A program made the position numbers and the translations under genes. From Chitinophaga pinensis (GTDB lineage Bacteria > Bacteroidota > Bacteroidia > UKL13-3): a stretch of 64,000 nt of DNA. The notes beneath the pieces are model-generated. The model had not been told where the DNA came from. It did not search any database and was given only the letters and a program-made list of their open reading frames with translations. The stretch lies in the NCBI GenBank assembly GCA_945861965.1, contig CAMAWM010000006.1, positions 1 through 64,000 of the forward strand, given 5' to 3'. This document shows, piece by piece, positions 18,536 through 27,346 of this stretch (position 1 is its first letter; the number at the start of each line of letters is the position of its first letter).

Positions 18536-21500
18536 TTAGAATGATAATTGAAGACCAAGTCTTGTTAAACGAGGCAATAAAAACCTGTCAGGATTTACCA
18601 TTCTCGTATTGTACAAGTCAATAAATGATTGCCTGTTGGTAGCAGAGTTAATAAAATCTTGTGCCGCAGGAGAACTTAGGTATCCATCATCGTAAGCACT
18701 TCCTGTAAAACGAAATACCGAAGCAACGTTTGCAACATTAAAAAGATTAGTAATGGTTACAAATATGCGCAATCTGTATTCTTTGGTATTGTCATTCATC
18801 AATTTGCGTTTGAAGGTTATGTTTTTATCTGCAGTAAAATCTAAGTTAAACTGAGGAGGTAAATTAGCTCCGTTTGGCGATCCTTTAACTTGAGTTCTAA
18901 CAACACCTCCACTTTGCACACCATCAGATGTAGCGTTTGTAGTTTGAGTGTATGGGCGACCAGAGTAAGATGTAAAAATAAAATTGAATCCAGAGTTTTC
19001 CAATATTTTTTTCCCGTTTACAACTGGTCCGTTGTATTTTTTATCGTCTTTGTAATGAAAATCAAAAATTGCTTTGAATGTGTGGCGTGTATCAAAATCA
19101 AGTGGAAAAACTGTACGCAAAGTTGACAATCCAGTATTAATCAAAGCTGAGCTTGTTGTAGCATTCGATCCTGTACCATCTGCAAATTGCAATTGATAAT
19201 TTGCTTCTAATTCTACATTGCCCAACTCTCTCAATTTGTATTCCAATCCAATTGATTTTACTGTAGAGAAATCGAGGTTTCCAACTGTTGTATAATCATA
19301 AGGCCATGCTTGATTGTATCTGAACAATTGAACTAAGTTTCTGTATTCGCGATACGAAGCAATAATTCCCAAAGCTGCGTCTTTTGCTACCTGCTGACGG
19401 AATCCAATTTCGTAATCTGTTACTTGAGTCATTTTCAAATTTGGGTTTGCAATTGCTCCTGTAAGTCTGTTTCCTAAATAATAATAATCGTCAATTTGGG
19501 CCACATTGGTTCCAGGTCTTTGTGTCAAAATATCATAGGTTCCAAAAAACTGTGCTGTAGTTGATATTGGAAATGAAAACCAAATACGAGGCAATAATTT
19601 AACATCTGGTTCGTAATCCTCAAATGATTCGCGTGTTGGTGTATTTGGACTTTTTGGATCTACTAAAAAAGGAGTATTTCTGCTTGTGTTTGTTGTTGAT
19701 CTATAAATAGCATCTGGACGATCTAAAGGATTTCCGTCTTTATCAAACCAAAAGTTGCCATTGCGATATCCTACAATTTTTAATGTATTGCCTGCTTGTT
19801 GATCGGGCATTTGGTTAACATACACTTTGTAATCATTGCCAACATTTGTTGGTATTGCATCGCCCAATCCTTTAAGATTTGACTTGCGCACTTCGCCAAC
19901 GGTATAAATAGGAACCATTGAATAGGGATCTTTCAAAACGGCTTGATTCGCATCAAATCTTTCCATACGAACTCCAAGTCTTACAATCAAATCTTTGAAT
20001 ACAAATTTATCTTGCAGCCATGCTGCAAAATATACAGGTTGATATGCTGGAATAACTCGGTTTTTGAAAAACTGGTTGATACCATTTACGCCCGGATCTG
20101 AACTTACAAGATTCCCCAAATGGTCGTAACCAAAGTAAGAAACATACGAATTTCCGTTGTTTAACAATTCGTCTGCTGTAAACATATTCAACGAATACGT
20201 TCCAGGACCAAATGAGTTAACATCAATAAAACTATTTTCTGTTATTGGATTTCCGTTTACATCGGTTGCGTTGCTAGCAATTAATTTTTCTCTTAATCTT
20301 TTATCAAAATTTGACTGCTCTGAAAGTTTTACCAAACGCTGATAATTTACAGTGTCTTGAAATACTCCATTGGCATCAAATTTCAATATGTATTTTGAAC
20401 TGTCCATTGAGTTTCCGTTTCCTGGCATTTGGCTATTTGCCAATTGTCTCATCAAAATCCACAGCGCATCGCTTGACAAACTATATCCTCTTTGAAATCT
20501 TTGTTCGTAGGTTAGTCCAAACTGCATATTGTGTTTTGCTTTTGGATTTCTTTTTGGGGCAAGACTGGCCTCCGTTTGAGCAAACATGATGAAAGTTTCA
20601 GACAAAGATTTGCTATAGCCGGCTTGCAAATTTCCAACATTTCCCCACATTTGAGAGTAAATGCTGATTTGCGAATTTGGTTCATCGCCATTTGCCAATC
20701 CGCCTAAACCTCTAAGTGTTCCAAGACTGTTGATGCTTTTTTCACCAAAATAATCTATAATTTGACGAGTATAGTTTCCGCGTATGCGATTTAAAGTTGG
20801 CGATTGTTCAAATCTTAAAGCAGTATCGCGATAGCCATTTTGTTTGTAGTACGTTGTTAGGTAAATATGATTTCCATTGTCTAAAAGAAACGAATCTGGA
20901 GCAGCGCCAAATGATTTTCTTACCACTTCATAACTAGGCGCTTTATATGTTTTATAATTTCCTATGTAGCCATAATTAAATAATTCTCTTTTGTGGTTTG
21001 CATCCATTGTTTCAGAAAAATTTCTTTCGTAACTAATGCGAATTGTATAAAGCGCATCATTAATAATTTTAGGTTTTTCTGCTTCTTCTTTTTTACCACT
21101 CTCGTCATCAGATGTATTGCTTTTTTTGAAGAACTGAGTGAATTGCAAATAAGTTAATATTCCGTATCCTTCTGACAAACCGTTGTTTTTGTAATTCATC
21201 AGCGAGTTGAAAGTATTTCCGTTTCTTCCGGTAGAATACAATGCCTGATACCCAAGTTTGATGTTTATATTTTGAGTAGGTTGGTAATTAAATGTTCCTT
21301 GAAGTGTTGCACTGTATCCTTCAACATTCTGACGATACCCAACTTTTTCTAAATCGTTTTTTGTTAAAAACTCAGCAGCCGGAACCAAAGTTCCATTTGA
21401 AACTGCACGCAATGGACGCTCTTCCAACTCAGCTAACTTACTATCTTTTACTTTGTATAAATCTACTGCTGGCAATCGTCCGTCTAAGTTGTATCCAAAT

Positions 21501-22348
21501 CGGATTGAGGTTAAATATCCTAAAACTACGCGTTCTTTATTTCCACGATTTTTATCTTTAAACATCAAAGGACCTGTAAATACTCCTTCAAGCTGATTGA
21601 CATGCGAATTGTCCAAGTATCCAAAAAATGGCGATGCGGTACGAAGTTCAATTTGTTTTATGCTGAATCGAGTTGGCGATTTGGTAGTTGCGCTAATTGC
21701 ACCTCCAATAAAATCTCCGTACGATGCTGGTGTTCCGCCTGAAATAACTTCAATGTTTTCAATTGCATTAGCCGGAAGATTGATTGCGTTTGCCTGAACA
21801 CGAACTCCATCAATGTAATATGCAGTTCCTTCAGGACGCGCTCCGCGAATGTTTGGAGTTCCACCACCTCTGGTTTCTACACCTCTAAAAACACCGGCAA
21901 TGGTATTTACGTTTGTTGTTGGTTTTTTATTTAATCCGCCAATGTTGTTTTGTGTTGGGTCGTCCGCATCAATCAAAGATTTTTGAGCTCTAACTTTTAT
22001 CGGTCCTAAAATTTTCTCGGTCGATTTTTTTATTGCAACGGTTACATTTTTTATTTTGTCGCCCAAAACTTGAATGTCTTCAAAAGTAGTTTCGGGGTAG
22101 CCCGAGTAAATAATTTTTATATCGTAGGTTCCTGCAGCTAATCCTTTTAATTCAAAATCGCCTTCATCATCTGACAAAGCAGTTCCTTTTTGAATGCCGT
22201 TGAGCGTAGCAATCACTTTTGCGTAGGCAATAGGTTTTTTATTTCCATCATCAATAATTTTTCCGGCAATAGATCCAAAACCAGACTGAGCAATGGATGA
22301 ACTAAAAAAGCCAAGGATGGCTACTACAATCAGACATAACTTTTTCAT
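18536..22348 (-). CDS. TonB-dependent receptor with N-terminal carboxypeptidase-regulatory domain
   Basis: Outer-membrane active transporter of 1270 residues. Signal peptide 1-20 (ends IAQ), regulatory beta-sandwich at ~23-105 (GSIAGKIIDDGNKKPIAYAK, then DDEGDFELKGLAAGTYDI), plug domain at ~130-230 (NIRGARPEGTAYYIDGVR, GGTPASYGDFIGGAI) and a long barrel to the end (LPRLTRLGLQLSF). There is no recognisable TonB box by eye. Unlike SusC it has no SusD partner next to it; the partners are the secreted protein and PorV-like protein downstream. The substrate is unknown. Confidence 0.92.
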   Translation of the reverse strand: MKKLCLIVVAILGFFSSSIAQSGFGSIAGKIIDDGNKKPIAYAKVIATLNGIQKGTALSDDEGDFELKGLAAGTYDIKIIYSGYPETTFEDIQVLGDKIKNVTVAIKKSTEKILGPIKVRAQKSLIDADDPTQNNIGGLNKKPTTNVNTIAGVFRGVETRGGGTPNIRGARPEGTAYYIDGVRVQANAINLPANAIENIEVISGGTPASYGDFIGGAISATTKSPTRFSIKQIELRTASPFFGYLDNSHVNQLEGVFTGPLMFKDKNRGNKERVVLGYLTSIRFGYNLDGRLPAVDLYKVKDSKLAELEERPLRAVSNGTLVPAAEFLTKNDLEKVGYRQNVEGYSATLQGTFNYQPTQNINIKLGYQALYSTGRNGNTFNSLMNYKNNGLSEGYGILTYLQFTQFFKKSNTSDDESGKKEEAEKPKIINDALYTIRISYERNFSETMDANHKRELFNYGYIGNYKTYKAPSYEVVRKSFGAAPDSFLLDNGNHIYLTTYYKQNGYRDTALRFEQSPTLNRIRGNYTRQIIDYFGEKSINSLGTLRGLGGLANGDEPNSQISIYSQMWGNVGNLQAGYSKSLSETFIMFAQTEASLAPKRNPKAKHNMQFGLTYEQRFQRGYSLSSDALWILMRQLANSQMPGNGNSMDSSKYILKFDANGVFQDTVNYQRLVKLSEQSNFDKRLREKLIASNATDVNGNPITENSFIDVNSFGPGTYSLNMFTADELLNNGNSYVSYFGYDHLGNLVSSDPGVNGINQFFKNRVIPAYQPVYFAAWLQDKFVFKDLIVRLGVRMERFDANQAVLKDPYSMVPIYTVGEVRKSNLKGLGDAIPTNVGNDYKVYVNQMPDQQAGNTLKIVGYRNGNFWFDKDGNPLDRPDAIYRSTTNTSRNTPFLVDPKSPNTPTRESFEDYEPDVKLLPRIWFSFPISTTAQFFGTYDILTQRPGTNVAQIDDYYYLGNRLTGAIANPNLKMTQVTDYEIGFRQQVAKDAALGIIASYREYRNLVQLFRYNQAWPYDYTTVGNLDFSTVKSIGLEYKLRELGNVELEANYQLQFADGTGSNATTSSALINTGLSTLRTVFPLDFDTRHTFKAIFDFHYKDDKKYNGPVVNGKKILENSGFNFIFTSYSGRPYTQTTNATSDGVQSGGVVRTQVKGSPNGANLPPQFNLDFTADKNITFKRKLMNDNTKEYRLRIFVTITNLFNVANVASVFRFTGSAYDDGYLSSPAAQDFINSATNRQSFIDLYNTRMVNPDRFLLPRLTRLGLQLSF

Positions 22349-22457
22349 GTATAACTTTGTTTTATAAATTGAAAATCGTTTAATTTTTTAAAGCCGTAAA
22401 TTAAAGGTCTTTTGTTTAATAAATCAACTGCCAAATTTTTTGTGCGCAATCCTGTGT

Positions 22458-23408
22458 TTATTTGCTTAATTCTAAGTTAGTTATTTTTTCAAGAAGCAGT
22501 TCCGATATTTTGCGATAACTTTCAAATGTCCAACCTGCAATATGTGGCGAAAACACTACCTTTTTGCTGTCAATCAAAAAATCAAAATCCGTTTGTTGCT
22601 GCTCATTCAAAGTTGATAATTTTTCGTTTTCGAGCACATCCAATGCTGCGCCAATAATTTTTCCAGCTTTTATTCCTTCAATCAAAGCGGAAAGTTTCAA
22701 AATTTTTCCGCGACACAAATTCAACAAACAAATTTTTTTCGAAAAATTTTTCAAAAATTTTTCATCAACCATCATCCGAGTTTCGTTTGTAAGTGGGATA
22801 TGAAAACTAATAATTTCTGCGTTTTCGTATATCTCATTCATGCTTGCTTCAGTTGCATTTGAGTCGCTATAATTTTGCAAATATTTATCGTAAGCCAACA
22901 CTTTTACATCAAATCCATTTAACTTTTTGGCCAATGATTTTCCGGTGTTTCCATATCCAATAATTCCAATTGTTTTTCCGCTTAATTCTGTTCCGCGATT
23001 GGCTTCGCGATTCCAAATTTTATTTCTAACTTCCTTATCGGCAATCGCCAAATTGTTTAACAACATCAACAACATTCCAATGGTGTGTTCGCCCACGGCA
23101 TCTGCATTTGCTTCGCCTGCATGAATGCAATTAATTTTTCTGGCTGTTGCAAACTCAAGGTCAATATTGTCCATTCCGCTTCCGGCACGAGCAATAAATT
23201 TTAATTTTTTCGCTTCAAGTAATAATTCTTTCGTAAGTAAGATTTTACTTCTTACTATCAATCCTTCGTAATCAGAAATGCATTTGTAAATTTCTTCTTT
23301 TGATAATTGCGGCAAATAATCCACTTCGAAGTTGGCAGAAATTAATCCCGAAATTAATAAGGATTCAACTTCATCTATTATCAATATTTTTAATGTAGGA
23401 TTCAACAT
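22458..23408 (-). CDS. D-2-hydroxyacid dehydrogenase (phosphoglycerate dehydrogenase-like)
   Basis: NAD-dependent D-isomer-specific 2-hydroxyacid dehydrogenase, 316 residues. The Rossmann motif GIIGYGNTGKSLAKKL is at about 148-163, and the catalytic Arg (LCRGK, about 229), Glu (near LENEK) and His (SPHIAGW, about 287) are present. LIVRSKILLTKELL and FIARAGSGMDNID are typical of SerA-type enzymes. It lacks the ACT domain of regulated SerA proteins, so the role in serine synthesis is inferred, not shown. ATG 23408 is used. Confidence 0.88.
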   Translation of the reverse strand: MLNPTLKILIIDEVESLLISGLISANFEVDYLPQLSKEEIYKCISDYEGLIVRSKILLTKELLLEAKKLKFIARAGSGMDNIDLEFATARKINCIHAGEANADAVGEHTIGMLLMLLNNLAIADKEVRNKIWNREANRGTELSGKTIGIIGYGNTGKSLAKKLNGFDVKVLAYDKYLQNYSDSNATEASMNEIYENAEIISFHIPLTNETRMMVDEKFLKNFSKKICLLNLCRGKILKLSALIEGIKAGKIIGAALDVLENEKLSTLNEQQQTDFDFLIDSKKVVFSPHIAGWTFESYRKISELLLEKITNLELSK

Positions 23409-23432
23409 TACATTGTGCAACAAAACTGAATT

Positions 23433-24581
23433 TTATTTTTTTTCGTACTCAAATACAAACTTGCCATTTTCAAAAATAAAAACATCCTTGTCTAAATAAA
23501 ATTCTTGATTATCCTTCAGGTTTTTCATGTTCAAATCATCGTTGGCAGTATGAATACTTCCTTTGGTTTTGTACGCAATTTGCAAATACTGATCGTTCAC
23601 ACCTTTTGAAGTTCCGCACAATATTACATGCACCGGTTTTCTAATTCTTTTTAACAAAGCCATATCGCGAACATCGCTGTCATCGGCAAGCAACACAATG
23701 TCGCCATAATTGCGCAAAGTGCCAATTGCTTTTAACACTGCTTCCAAATCATTCTCGGGCTCATCGCCACCTTCACCGGCTTTGCGAGTTTCGTCCACAT
23801 CTTTTCTAAATTTTTTAAAATCTTTGGCTTCGTAAATGTGAATTCCGCCAGTGCTGCCTACTATTTTTTTATCGTCTGTTAGTTTATCGCCATCGTTGAA
23901 CAACACATAATATTTTATTTTTTCGTTTTCGTAACTTCGTTTGTACCAAACCAACAATTGTCCAATATACGGAAACATACTTCCGGTCATATCCACCACA
24001 AGCAATACATTTTTCCATTGGGTATTTCGTCTGAAAACTTTAAAAATAGTAGAGTCTTTTATTTTGTATTCGCCCGTTATAAATTTATCAAATTTAAGTG
24101 TGGTTTCTTTGGTTGGCGATTCATAGGTTACAAATCCTTTTTTATCAAAATGCGAAAACGAACCCAGCATTTCACCTTTGCTAAAATTGGCTTCGGTTTG
24201 CAAATATCCGTTTTGATCGTAGCAGCGTTCGTAGCCTTGTTTTACTCCTTCTTTATAAGTCTCTTCGCATTTCGTACTGCAATTCGGAAAAAATGTAACG
24301 CTTGGTCCGTCCAACACTCCATTTTTATAATTATTGCTGTATTCAATACAATCTTGTTGATCGAAATAACTAATTTCCAATCCTTCTTTTTCGCCATTTT
24401 CAAAATACACTTCGTATTTTAAATCGCCATTGATCCAGTAATATCGCCAAAATCCATTTTTTTTCCCATTGGGCGAAACCACATTAATAGTATCTCCCTC
24501 GTGAATTTCAAAATGCTGTGCAATTGAAAAATCAAGCAGTAAAAAATTTAAAAGAATGGCTATAAAAATTTTGCGAAACAA
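23433..24581 (-). CDS. Exported MORN-like repeat and VWA domain protein
   Basis: Signal peptide (residues 1-21, ends IAQ) followed by MORN/YwqK-type repeats at ~35-165 (GKKNGFWRYYWINGDLKYEV, EGLEISYFDQQ, GVLDGPSVTFFPN) and a von Willebrand A-type domain at ~185-340. The VWA MIDAS is DMTGSM (about residue 197) with a later DD segment (LLADDSDVRD). This suggests a periplasmic or surface protein that binds a metal-dependent ligand; the ligand is unknown. The start is TTG at 24581: the in-frame upstream codons contain no ATG and the signal peptide begins exactly there. It ends 24 bases before the start of the dehydrogenase gene, which suggests co-transcription. Confidence 0.8.
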   Translation of the reverse strand: MFRKIFIAILLNFLLLDFSIAQHFEIHEGDTINVVSPNGKKNGFWRYYWINGDLKYEVYFENGEKEGLEISYFDQQDCIEYSNNYKNGVLDGPSVTFFPNCSTKCEETYKEGVKQGYERCYDQNGYLQTEANFSKGEMLGSFSHFDKKGFVTYESPTKETTLKFDKFITGEYKIKDSTIFKVFRRNTQWKNVLLVVDMTGSMFPYIGQLLVWYKRSYENEKIKYYVLFNDGDKLTDDKKIVGSTGGIHIYEAKDFKKFRKDVDETRKAGEGGDEPENDLEAVLKAIGTLRNYGDIVLLADDSDVRDMALLKRIRKPVHVILCGTSKGVNDQYLQIAYKTKGSIHTANDDLNMKNLKDNQEFYLDKDVFIFENGKFVFEYEKK

Positions 24582-24626
24582 GATGCGTAATGCTTTTTTG
24601 ACAAATATACTATTTTAAAAATGTGT

Positions 24627-25139
24627 TCAAATTTCAAGTAGCATCAAATAATCATCGCAGATGGTTTTTCCGAGTTGAAAACTTCTGGTATCAAAGATTT
24701 TAAAATTAAATTGTTTGTAAAAATCAATTGCCTTTTTGTTTTCTTGCCACACACCCAAAAAAATAGCATCGTAGTTTTTTTGCTTTGCATATTCAATACA
24801 ATTTTGCATCAATGCGGCTCCTACTTTTTTTCCTAAAACACTTTTTAAAACATAGATTTTTTCAAGTTCAATTACGCGTTTATTTGGAAATTTCTCGAGC
24901 AAAACCGTATGCAATAATTTTGTGTATCCAATCACATCGTAGTTTTCATCACATGCCAAATGATACTGAATTTCGAGATTGCCGAGGTTTTGTTCAATCT
25001 GTTCTTTGTTGTACGCTTTTTTTAAATATGCCTGAATATCTTCCTCGTCATGAAATCGAGCAAAGGTGTCGTAAAAAGTTTTTGTGCCAATTTGCGCTAA
25101 AATCTCAGCATCGGTTATTTCGGCTTCGTATATTTTCAT
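24627..25139 (-). CDS. GNAT family N-acetyltransferase
   Basis: Acetyl-CoA-dependent acetyltransferase of 170 residues. The N-terminal MKIYEAEITDAEILAQIG and TFYDTFA pattern, the IELEKIYVLKSVLGKKVGAA acetyl-CoA loop (motif A, about 91-110) and the C-terminal AIDFYKQFNFKIFDTRSFQLG are characteristic. Members of this subgroup include the spermine/spermidine (PaiA-type) acetyltransferases, but the substrate cannot be fixed from sequence alone. ATG start. It is the first gene of a minus-strand group with the VWA gene 45 bases downstream. Confidence 0.9.
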   Translation of the reverse strand: MKIYEAEITDAEILAQIGTKTFYDTFARFHDEEDIQAYLKKAYNKEQIEQNLGNLEIQYHLACDENYDVIGYTKLLHTVLLEKFPNKRVIELEKIYVLKSVLGKKVGAALMQNCIEYAKQKNYDAIFLGVWQENKKAIDFYKQFNFKIFDTRSFQLGKTICDDYLMLLEI

Positions 25140-25548
25140 TTTAATTCTTCAAACCTATAGTAAATTTAATGCTGTTAAAAATAATATGACACAATATAAT
25201 TAGGATTACCATTTTTTTGTTATAATCTTTGCTTGATTCTTAATTAACTCAAATGATTTTAATTGATTATTTACGTTTTCTTACTCTGCATTCATTATTG
25301 ATGTTAATTATTTATACCTCCCCAGCAAATTCTATAAAGAAAACTGTAATTTTTAAAATTCCCTCAAGCCAACCAATTATGAACTGGCTTATAAAGCAGT
25401 TTCATTTTGTTAAAATCATTTTACATTATTTCTTTCGAGGTAGTTCCACATACACCTGAATGTTAAAACATCAATAAGTATTTATTTTTATAGGCTTTTA
25501 GCGTTGAGCCATAAATCATCGTACTAATTTAATTTAAAAATATTTAAA
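25140..25548. other. Gene-free AT-rich stretch
   Basis: About 410 bases with no supported gene. A 68-codon open frame at 25253-25459 has a hydrophobic start but no family resemblance and a low-complexity tail. This stretch should contain the divergent promoters of the acetyltransferase and of the broken peptide gene; I see no convincing consensus. Confidence 0.6.
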
Positions 25549-25833
25549 ATGAAAAACTTAAAGCAAATTTTGCTTGTATCGGTGATGATTATCGTTGCAA
25601 CAATATTCTTCAATACTAAAGCAAAGGCGTGGCCATTACCACAGCTGTATCTAACATTTATTTGGGATACACCTACTTCCGGATGATTATGGTGTAGCGG
25701 AGATGGTACGTGTGCCGAAGTAATAGGTAGCACTATTTATTTTGGTGATGGTCTTAGTGGCAATTGGCATGGATACCAACCAGTAGAAGAGGGAGAAATA
25801 AGCTATTACATTGACGATGTAGTACAGGAATAA
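25549..25833 (+). pseudogene. Small secreted-peptide gene interrupted by in-frame TGA
   Basis: ATG at 25549 opens a typical signal peptide (MKNLKQILLVSVMI, ending AKA at residues 24-26). After Ser-Gly the frame meets TGA at 25684 (codon 46), then continues in the same frame for 48 sense codons to TAA at 25831, with a coherent sequence (LWCSGDGTCAEVIGSTIYFG). A strong terminator follows after 12 bases. The whole 94-codon unit resembles small exported Bacteroidota peptides with a CSG-type cysteine pair, such as the NVEALA-like group. Most likely a Trp TGG became TGA. Selenocysteine is conceivable but no SECIS-like hairpin is evident. TGA is a normal stop in nearby genes (27319, 28757). Confidence 0.6.
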
Positions 25834-25845
25834 GTTAAGCAATTT

Positions 25846-25877
25846 AAAACAGGGTGTGCTTAGTACACCTTGTTTTT
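25846..25877 (+). terminator. Rho-independent terminator after the broken peptide gene
   Basis: A 12-bp stem (AAAACAGGGTGT with ACACCTTGTTTT, one G-T wobble), 7-base loop and a following T run. It begins 12 bases after the TAA at 25831, showing that the natural end of the transcription unit is the distal stop, not the internal TGA. Confidence 0.85.
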
Positions 25878-25893
25878 ATAATCAAAACTATGA

Positions 25894-27321
25894 ATGAAAA
25901 AATTTATTTTAACAATACTTATAAGTCTGATTTATTTATTGGGATATTCTCAAATCAAATGTTATATTAAAATAAACATGAGCGACTGTAAGAACTGTTT
26001 TGCTGCTATCAGCTATTTTGATAAAATAAATGCTAACGTAAAAAAAATATTTATTTTTAGAGGTAGTTATGAACAAGACAGAGAATATATTCAACAGACG
26101 TTTTTTAATGACACTAACCAAAAAGCAGAAATACTATTTTCGGATTCATTGTATCATAGTTTAGATACTTTTTCGGCAAGCTCAATTCATGTTTTCACAC
26201 CACAAGGGTTATCTGCACAATTTCCATTTAGAGCAATTGACAAAAATTTCCATTTGATTAATTACCCGGACACACTTTATTTTAGAGACAAATTACCAGT
26301 TTCTTGTAAATTTAAGATTGAGAACGAGCTTCTTTATACTTATAATTATCCGTTGAGCGAAATTGCTATTTATAATATGAATAAATGGTATGCAAATGCT
26401 ACAAAAATCAAATTAACAGACAAAATGATTAAGATAGCATATAATAAGCATTTCCGCGATACATCAAGCTATTACAAATGTAATGAGTTAAGAGAAAAAA
26501 TGAATGTGCCAAGGTTTATTGCTTTGAACCAAATATGGTCATTTGATGTAAAAAGCGATACTCTTTATTTTGTTTCAAAACATCTTTATCCTAAATTATG
26601 TAACTATAAAGGCAAAGCCGATACGTGCTTTTATGTGTTCTTTAGTTTATTTACCGTTTTTAATAATAGTGTTTTAAAAATAACTGATATTGAACGAACT
26701 TACAAAGAAGATAGTCTGGTATACACTTATGAAGGAATTGGTTTTTTGGGAACATATTTCCACTTTTGTAATAATAAATTTCTATTTAATATGGGCAAGA
26801 AAAAACTTGAGAAAAGAAACAACTATTTTATAGGAGAATGGGTGTCAAATAATGGCTCAATATCTTATAATAAACCTTTTCCAATTGATTTGCCTGAACT
26901 GACTTATAAATTTAAAATAGGTTATCTAAGCGAATATACCTTAGATTATCCGTATTTGTTTTCTTGTTTTTCAGCACAATTAGAGAACTTAGAAACGTTT
27001 ACTTCAATATACTTGCCTGTTAATACAGGGAAATTAGATTATCTATATGAGAGCCTACCAACTATAACCTCCCCAACCAAAATTAATTATAAAGTTGTCG
27101 ATTTTTGCATAAGCAATAACCGAATTAAGCTACTTTTCTATCGGAATAAAACATTAGTTGTTCAAGAAATAGATTTAACAAATAAAACAACAGTTGGCGA
27201 GAAAACTTTGATGACTTTTTCATCAGACAATGTATTAAGGTCAGACCCTCAGTTTGAAGATTTTAGTACTCTTGTTCTGCTCCCAATGGATGGTTATTAC
27301 CTTGTAAGACTTAAGATTTGA
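25894..27321 (+). CDS. Exported protein with N-terminal CxxC (thioredoxin-like?) domain, 475 aa
   Basis: Unrecognised family. Signal peptide 1-20 (ends YSQ), then CYIKINMSDCKNCFAAISYF, where Cys32-Cys35 form a CxxC after a beta strand as in thioredoxin folds; VKKIFIF and AEILFSDSLYHSL could be the next strands. From ~145 on, the sequence is a series of short beta hairpins ending VLLPMDGYYLVRLKI, possibly a propeller. The base composition is more AT-rich than that of its housekeeping neighbours. It follows the peptide gene by 60 bases across a terminator. In Bacteroidota, small exported peptides are often next to propeller-like lipoproteins, so a functional pair is plausible but inferred. Confidence 0.72.
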   Translation: MKKFILTILISLIYLLGYSQIKCYIKINMSDCKNCFAAISYFDKINANVKKIFIFRGSYEQDREYIQQTFFNDTNQKAEILFSDSLYHSLDTFSASSIHVFTPQGLSAQFPFRAIDKNFHLINYPDTLYFRDKLPVSCKFKIENELLYTYNYPLSEIAIYNMNKWYANATKIKLTDKMIKIAYNKHFRDTSSYYKCNELREKMNVPRFIALNQIWSFDVKSDTLYFVSKHLYPKLCNYKGKADTCFYVFFSLFTVFNNSVLKITDIERTYKEDSLVYTYEGIGFLGTYFHFCNNKFLFNMGKKKLEKRNNYFIGEWVSNNGSISYNKPFPIDLPELTYKFKIGYLSEYTLDYPYLFSCFSAQLENLETFTSIYLPVNTGKLDYLYESLPTITSPTKINYKVVDFCISNNRIKLLFYRNKTLVVQEIDLTNKTTVGEKTLMTFSSDNVLRSDPQFEDFSTLVLLPMDGYYLVRLKI

Positions 27322-27346
27322 TATTACTTATACCCATTCTTTCAAA

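Noticed and set aside
23958-24422. 154-codon antisense frame inside the VWA gene
   Set aside because: Shadow of the real coding strand; composition is not protein-like and it overlaps a gene with clear domains.
25253-25459. 68-codon open frame before the peptide gene
   Set aside because: Only a hydrophobic first third; tail is low-complexity, no promoter, no family resemblance, in a strongly AT-rich spacer.
25684-25686. TGA read as selenocysteine
   Set aside because: No convincing SECIS-like hairpin immediately downstream and no selenoprotein family resemblance; a TGG-to-TGA change is simpler. Kept as an open alternative only.
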